Part shown: piece by piece, positions 4,862 to 5,728 of the stretch
How the letters are laid out: each line of letters begins with the position of its first letter
Position numbering within the stretch: position 1 is the first letter of the stretch
Assembly: GCA_022361135.1 (NCBI GenBank)
Contig: JAKSBM010000775.1
Coordinates: 1-5,728 of the forward strand
Length of the DNA stretch: 5,728 nt
Source of the DNA: Desulfobacterales bacterium
GTDB taxonomy: Bacteria; Desulfobacterota; Desulfobacteria; Desulfobacterales; Desulfobacteraceae
Direction of reading: 5' to 3'
The notes under the pieces: model-generated
The model's input: only the letters and a program-made list of their open reading frames with translations
Told to the model about the DNA's origin: nothing
Databases searched by the model: none
Translations under genes and position numbers: made by a program

Positions 4862-5728
4862 ATGGGAAAGAAGTTGATAAAAAACCTCGGGGTTCAGATC
4901 CTGGTGGCCATGGTCCTGGGGATCCTGGCCGGGACCCTGCTGGGGGGCAAGGCTGTGATGTTCAAGCCCCTGGGCGATGTCTTCATCAATTTGATCAAAA
5001 TGCTGGTCATCCCCCTGGTGGCCGTTTCCGTCACCTCGGGAGCCGCCTCCCTGGGCAATGCCAAATCCGCCGGTAAACTGGGGATTTCCACCTTTGGCTT
5101 TTACCTGGGCACCACGGCCGTTGCCGTGGTCATCGGATTGGTTTTCGGTGAGGTTTTCCAGCCCGGGGCCGGCCTGGACATCACCAAGGTTCAGCAATGG
5201 TTCTCCCTGGAAAAGGCCGGCTCGGCCACGCCGCCGGAATTCTGGCACCTGATCCTCAGCCTGATCCCCACCAACCCCATCCAGGCATTCACCCAGGGAA
5301 ACATCCTCCAGACCCTCTTTTTCTGCCTGTTCCTGGGCATCGGCATCGGGAATCTGGCCCCGGAGAAAAAGGATTTTCTCCTCAGACTCTTTGATACCCT
5401 CACCGAAGCTTTGATCTGGATGATCAAGGTGGTCATGCTGGTGGCCCCCTTTGGTGTCTTCGCACTCATGGCCTCGGCCACGGGAACCTTTGGTTACGAT
5501 ATCCTGGGATTGGTGGTGAAACTGCTGGTGGTCTATGTGGGCGCCATTCTCCTCCACGGATTCGGCTTCTACCCCCTGGTGTTGAAGCTCTTTTCCAAAA
5601 TGTCCGTGAGACGTTTCCTGTCCAAGATCTACAAACCCCAGGTGGTGGCCCTGTCCACGGCCTCTTCCATGGCCACCATGCCCATGACCTTTGAAACCTG
5701 CGAGGACGAGCTGGGCGTCTCCAAGGAG
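4862..5728 (+). CDS. Dicarboxylate/amino-acid:cation symporter (DAACS/SDF family), 3' truncated
   Basis: The frame is open from ATG 4862 to the window end, giving 289 residues of a protein that usually has about 400-430. It matches the sodium- or proton-coupled glutamate/aspartate/C4-dicarboxylate carriers (PF00375, GltP/GltPh/DctA relatives). Visible marks are the first helix (VQILVAMVLGILAG), the segment FINLIKMLVIPLVAVSV (41-57), LIPTNPIQAF, the helix around VVMLVAPFGVFALMA, and the serine-rich tip of re-entrant hairpin HP1, STASSMATMPMT (265-276). The substrate-binding TM7, HP2 and TM8 lie beyond the window, so glutamate, aspartate or dicarboxylate specificity cannot be assigned. In HP1 the residue aligned with GltPh Arg276 is Ala267, as in relatives that place the arginine in TM8, and Met270 replaces the usual small residue. 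The start is set by an upstream in-frame TGA and a GAGGAAG (4845-4851) about 10 nt before the ATG. Probably co-transcribed with the upstream symporter. Confidence 0.92.
   Translation, partial: MGKKLIKNLGVQILVAMVLGILAGTLLGGKAVMFKPLGDVFINLIKMLVIPLVAVSVTSGAASLGNAKSAGKLGISTFGFYLGTTAVAVVIGLVFGEVFQPGAGLDITKVQQWFSLEKAGSATPPEFWHLILSLIPTNPIQAFTQGNILQTLFFCLFLGIGIGNLAPEKKDFLLRLFDTLTEALIWMIKVVMLVAPFGVFALMASATGTFGYDILGLVVKLLVVYVGAILLHGFGFYPLVLKLFSKMSVRRFLSKIYKPQVVALSTASSMATMPMTFETCEDELGVSKE

Noticed and set aside
4826..5557. 243-codon minus-strand frame opposite the DAACS carrier
   Set aside because: It has the same antisense composition artefact; the + strand frame encodes an unmistakable transporter family member.

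Overview
The window (5,728 bases, clearly G/C-biased at third codon positions) looks like the chromosome of a Gram-negative bacterium. Direct signs are a type V autotransporter with a C-terminal outer-membrane barrel and a close match to a sigma-54 (RpoN) -24/-12 promoter. The mix of a bacterial microcompartment (BMC) shell protein, an autotransporter and sodium-coupled amino-acid and dicarboxylate carriers would suit Desulfobacterota (former Deltaproteobacteria). That placement is an inference from gene content and not proven here.

Layout: (1) 1-187, the 3' end of a BMC-domain shell protein gene. (2) 188-590, about 400 bases without a convincing gene. It holds several inverted repeats, a weak candidate terminator, a candidate sigma-70-type promoter and a long pyrimidine-rich leader. 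(3) 591-2840, a 749-residue autotransporter with a signal peptide, a passenger built on an NSG-type repeat and a C-terminal beta-barrel. (4) 2841-3212, a regulatory intergenic region. It holds a good intrinsic terminator, two related GGGGC-N6-GCCCC palindromes 94 bp apart, and a sigma-54 promoter. (5) 3213-4784, a sodium:alanine/glycine symporter (AGCS family) with an unusual signal-peptide-like N terminus. (6) 4862-5728, the first 289 codons of a dicarboxylate/amino-acid:cation symporter (DAACS/SDF family), cut by the window end. All genes are on the + strand.

The two carriers are 77 bases apart with no clear intrinsic terminator between them, so they probably form one sigma-54-driven operon for uptake of small amino acids and acidic amino acids or dicarboxylates. 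The autotransporter appears to be a separate transcription unit that ends before the carrier promoter. The BMC gene ends another unit to the left. A metabolic link between the shell protein and the carriers (import of a substrate for an encapsulated pathway) is possible but not shown by the sequence.

I found no RNA gene, CRISPR array, insertion sequence or attachment site. The most interesting signal is the sigma-54 control region at about 2960-3170, which looks like a complete enhancer-dependent promoter with two in-phase upstream sites. I do not see evidence for a wholly new multi-gene system.
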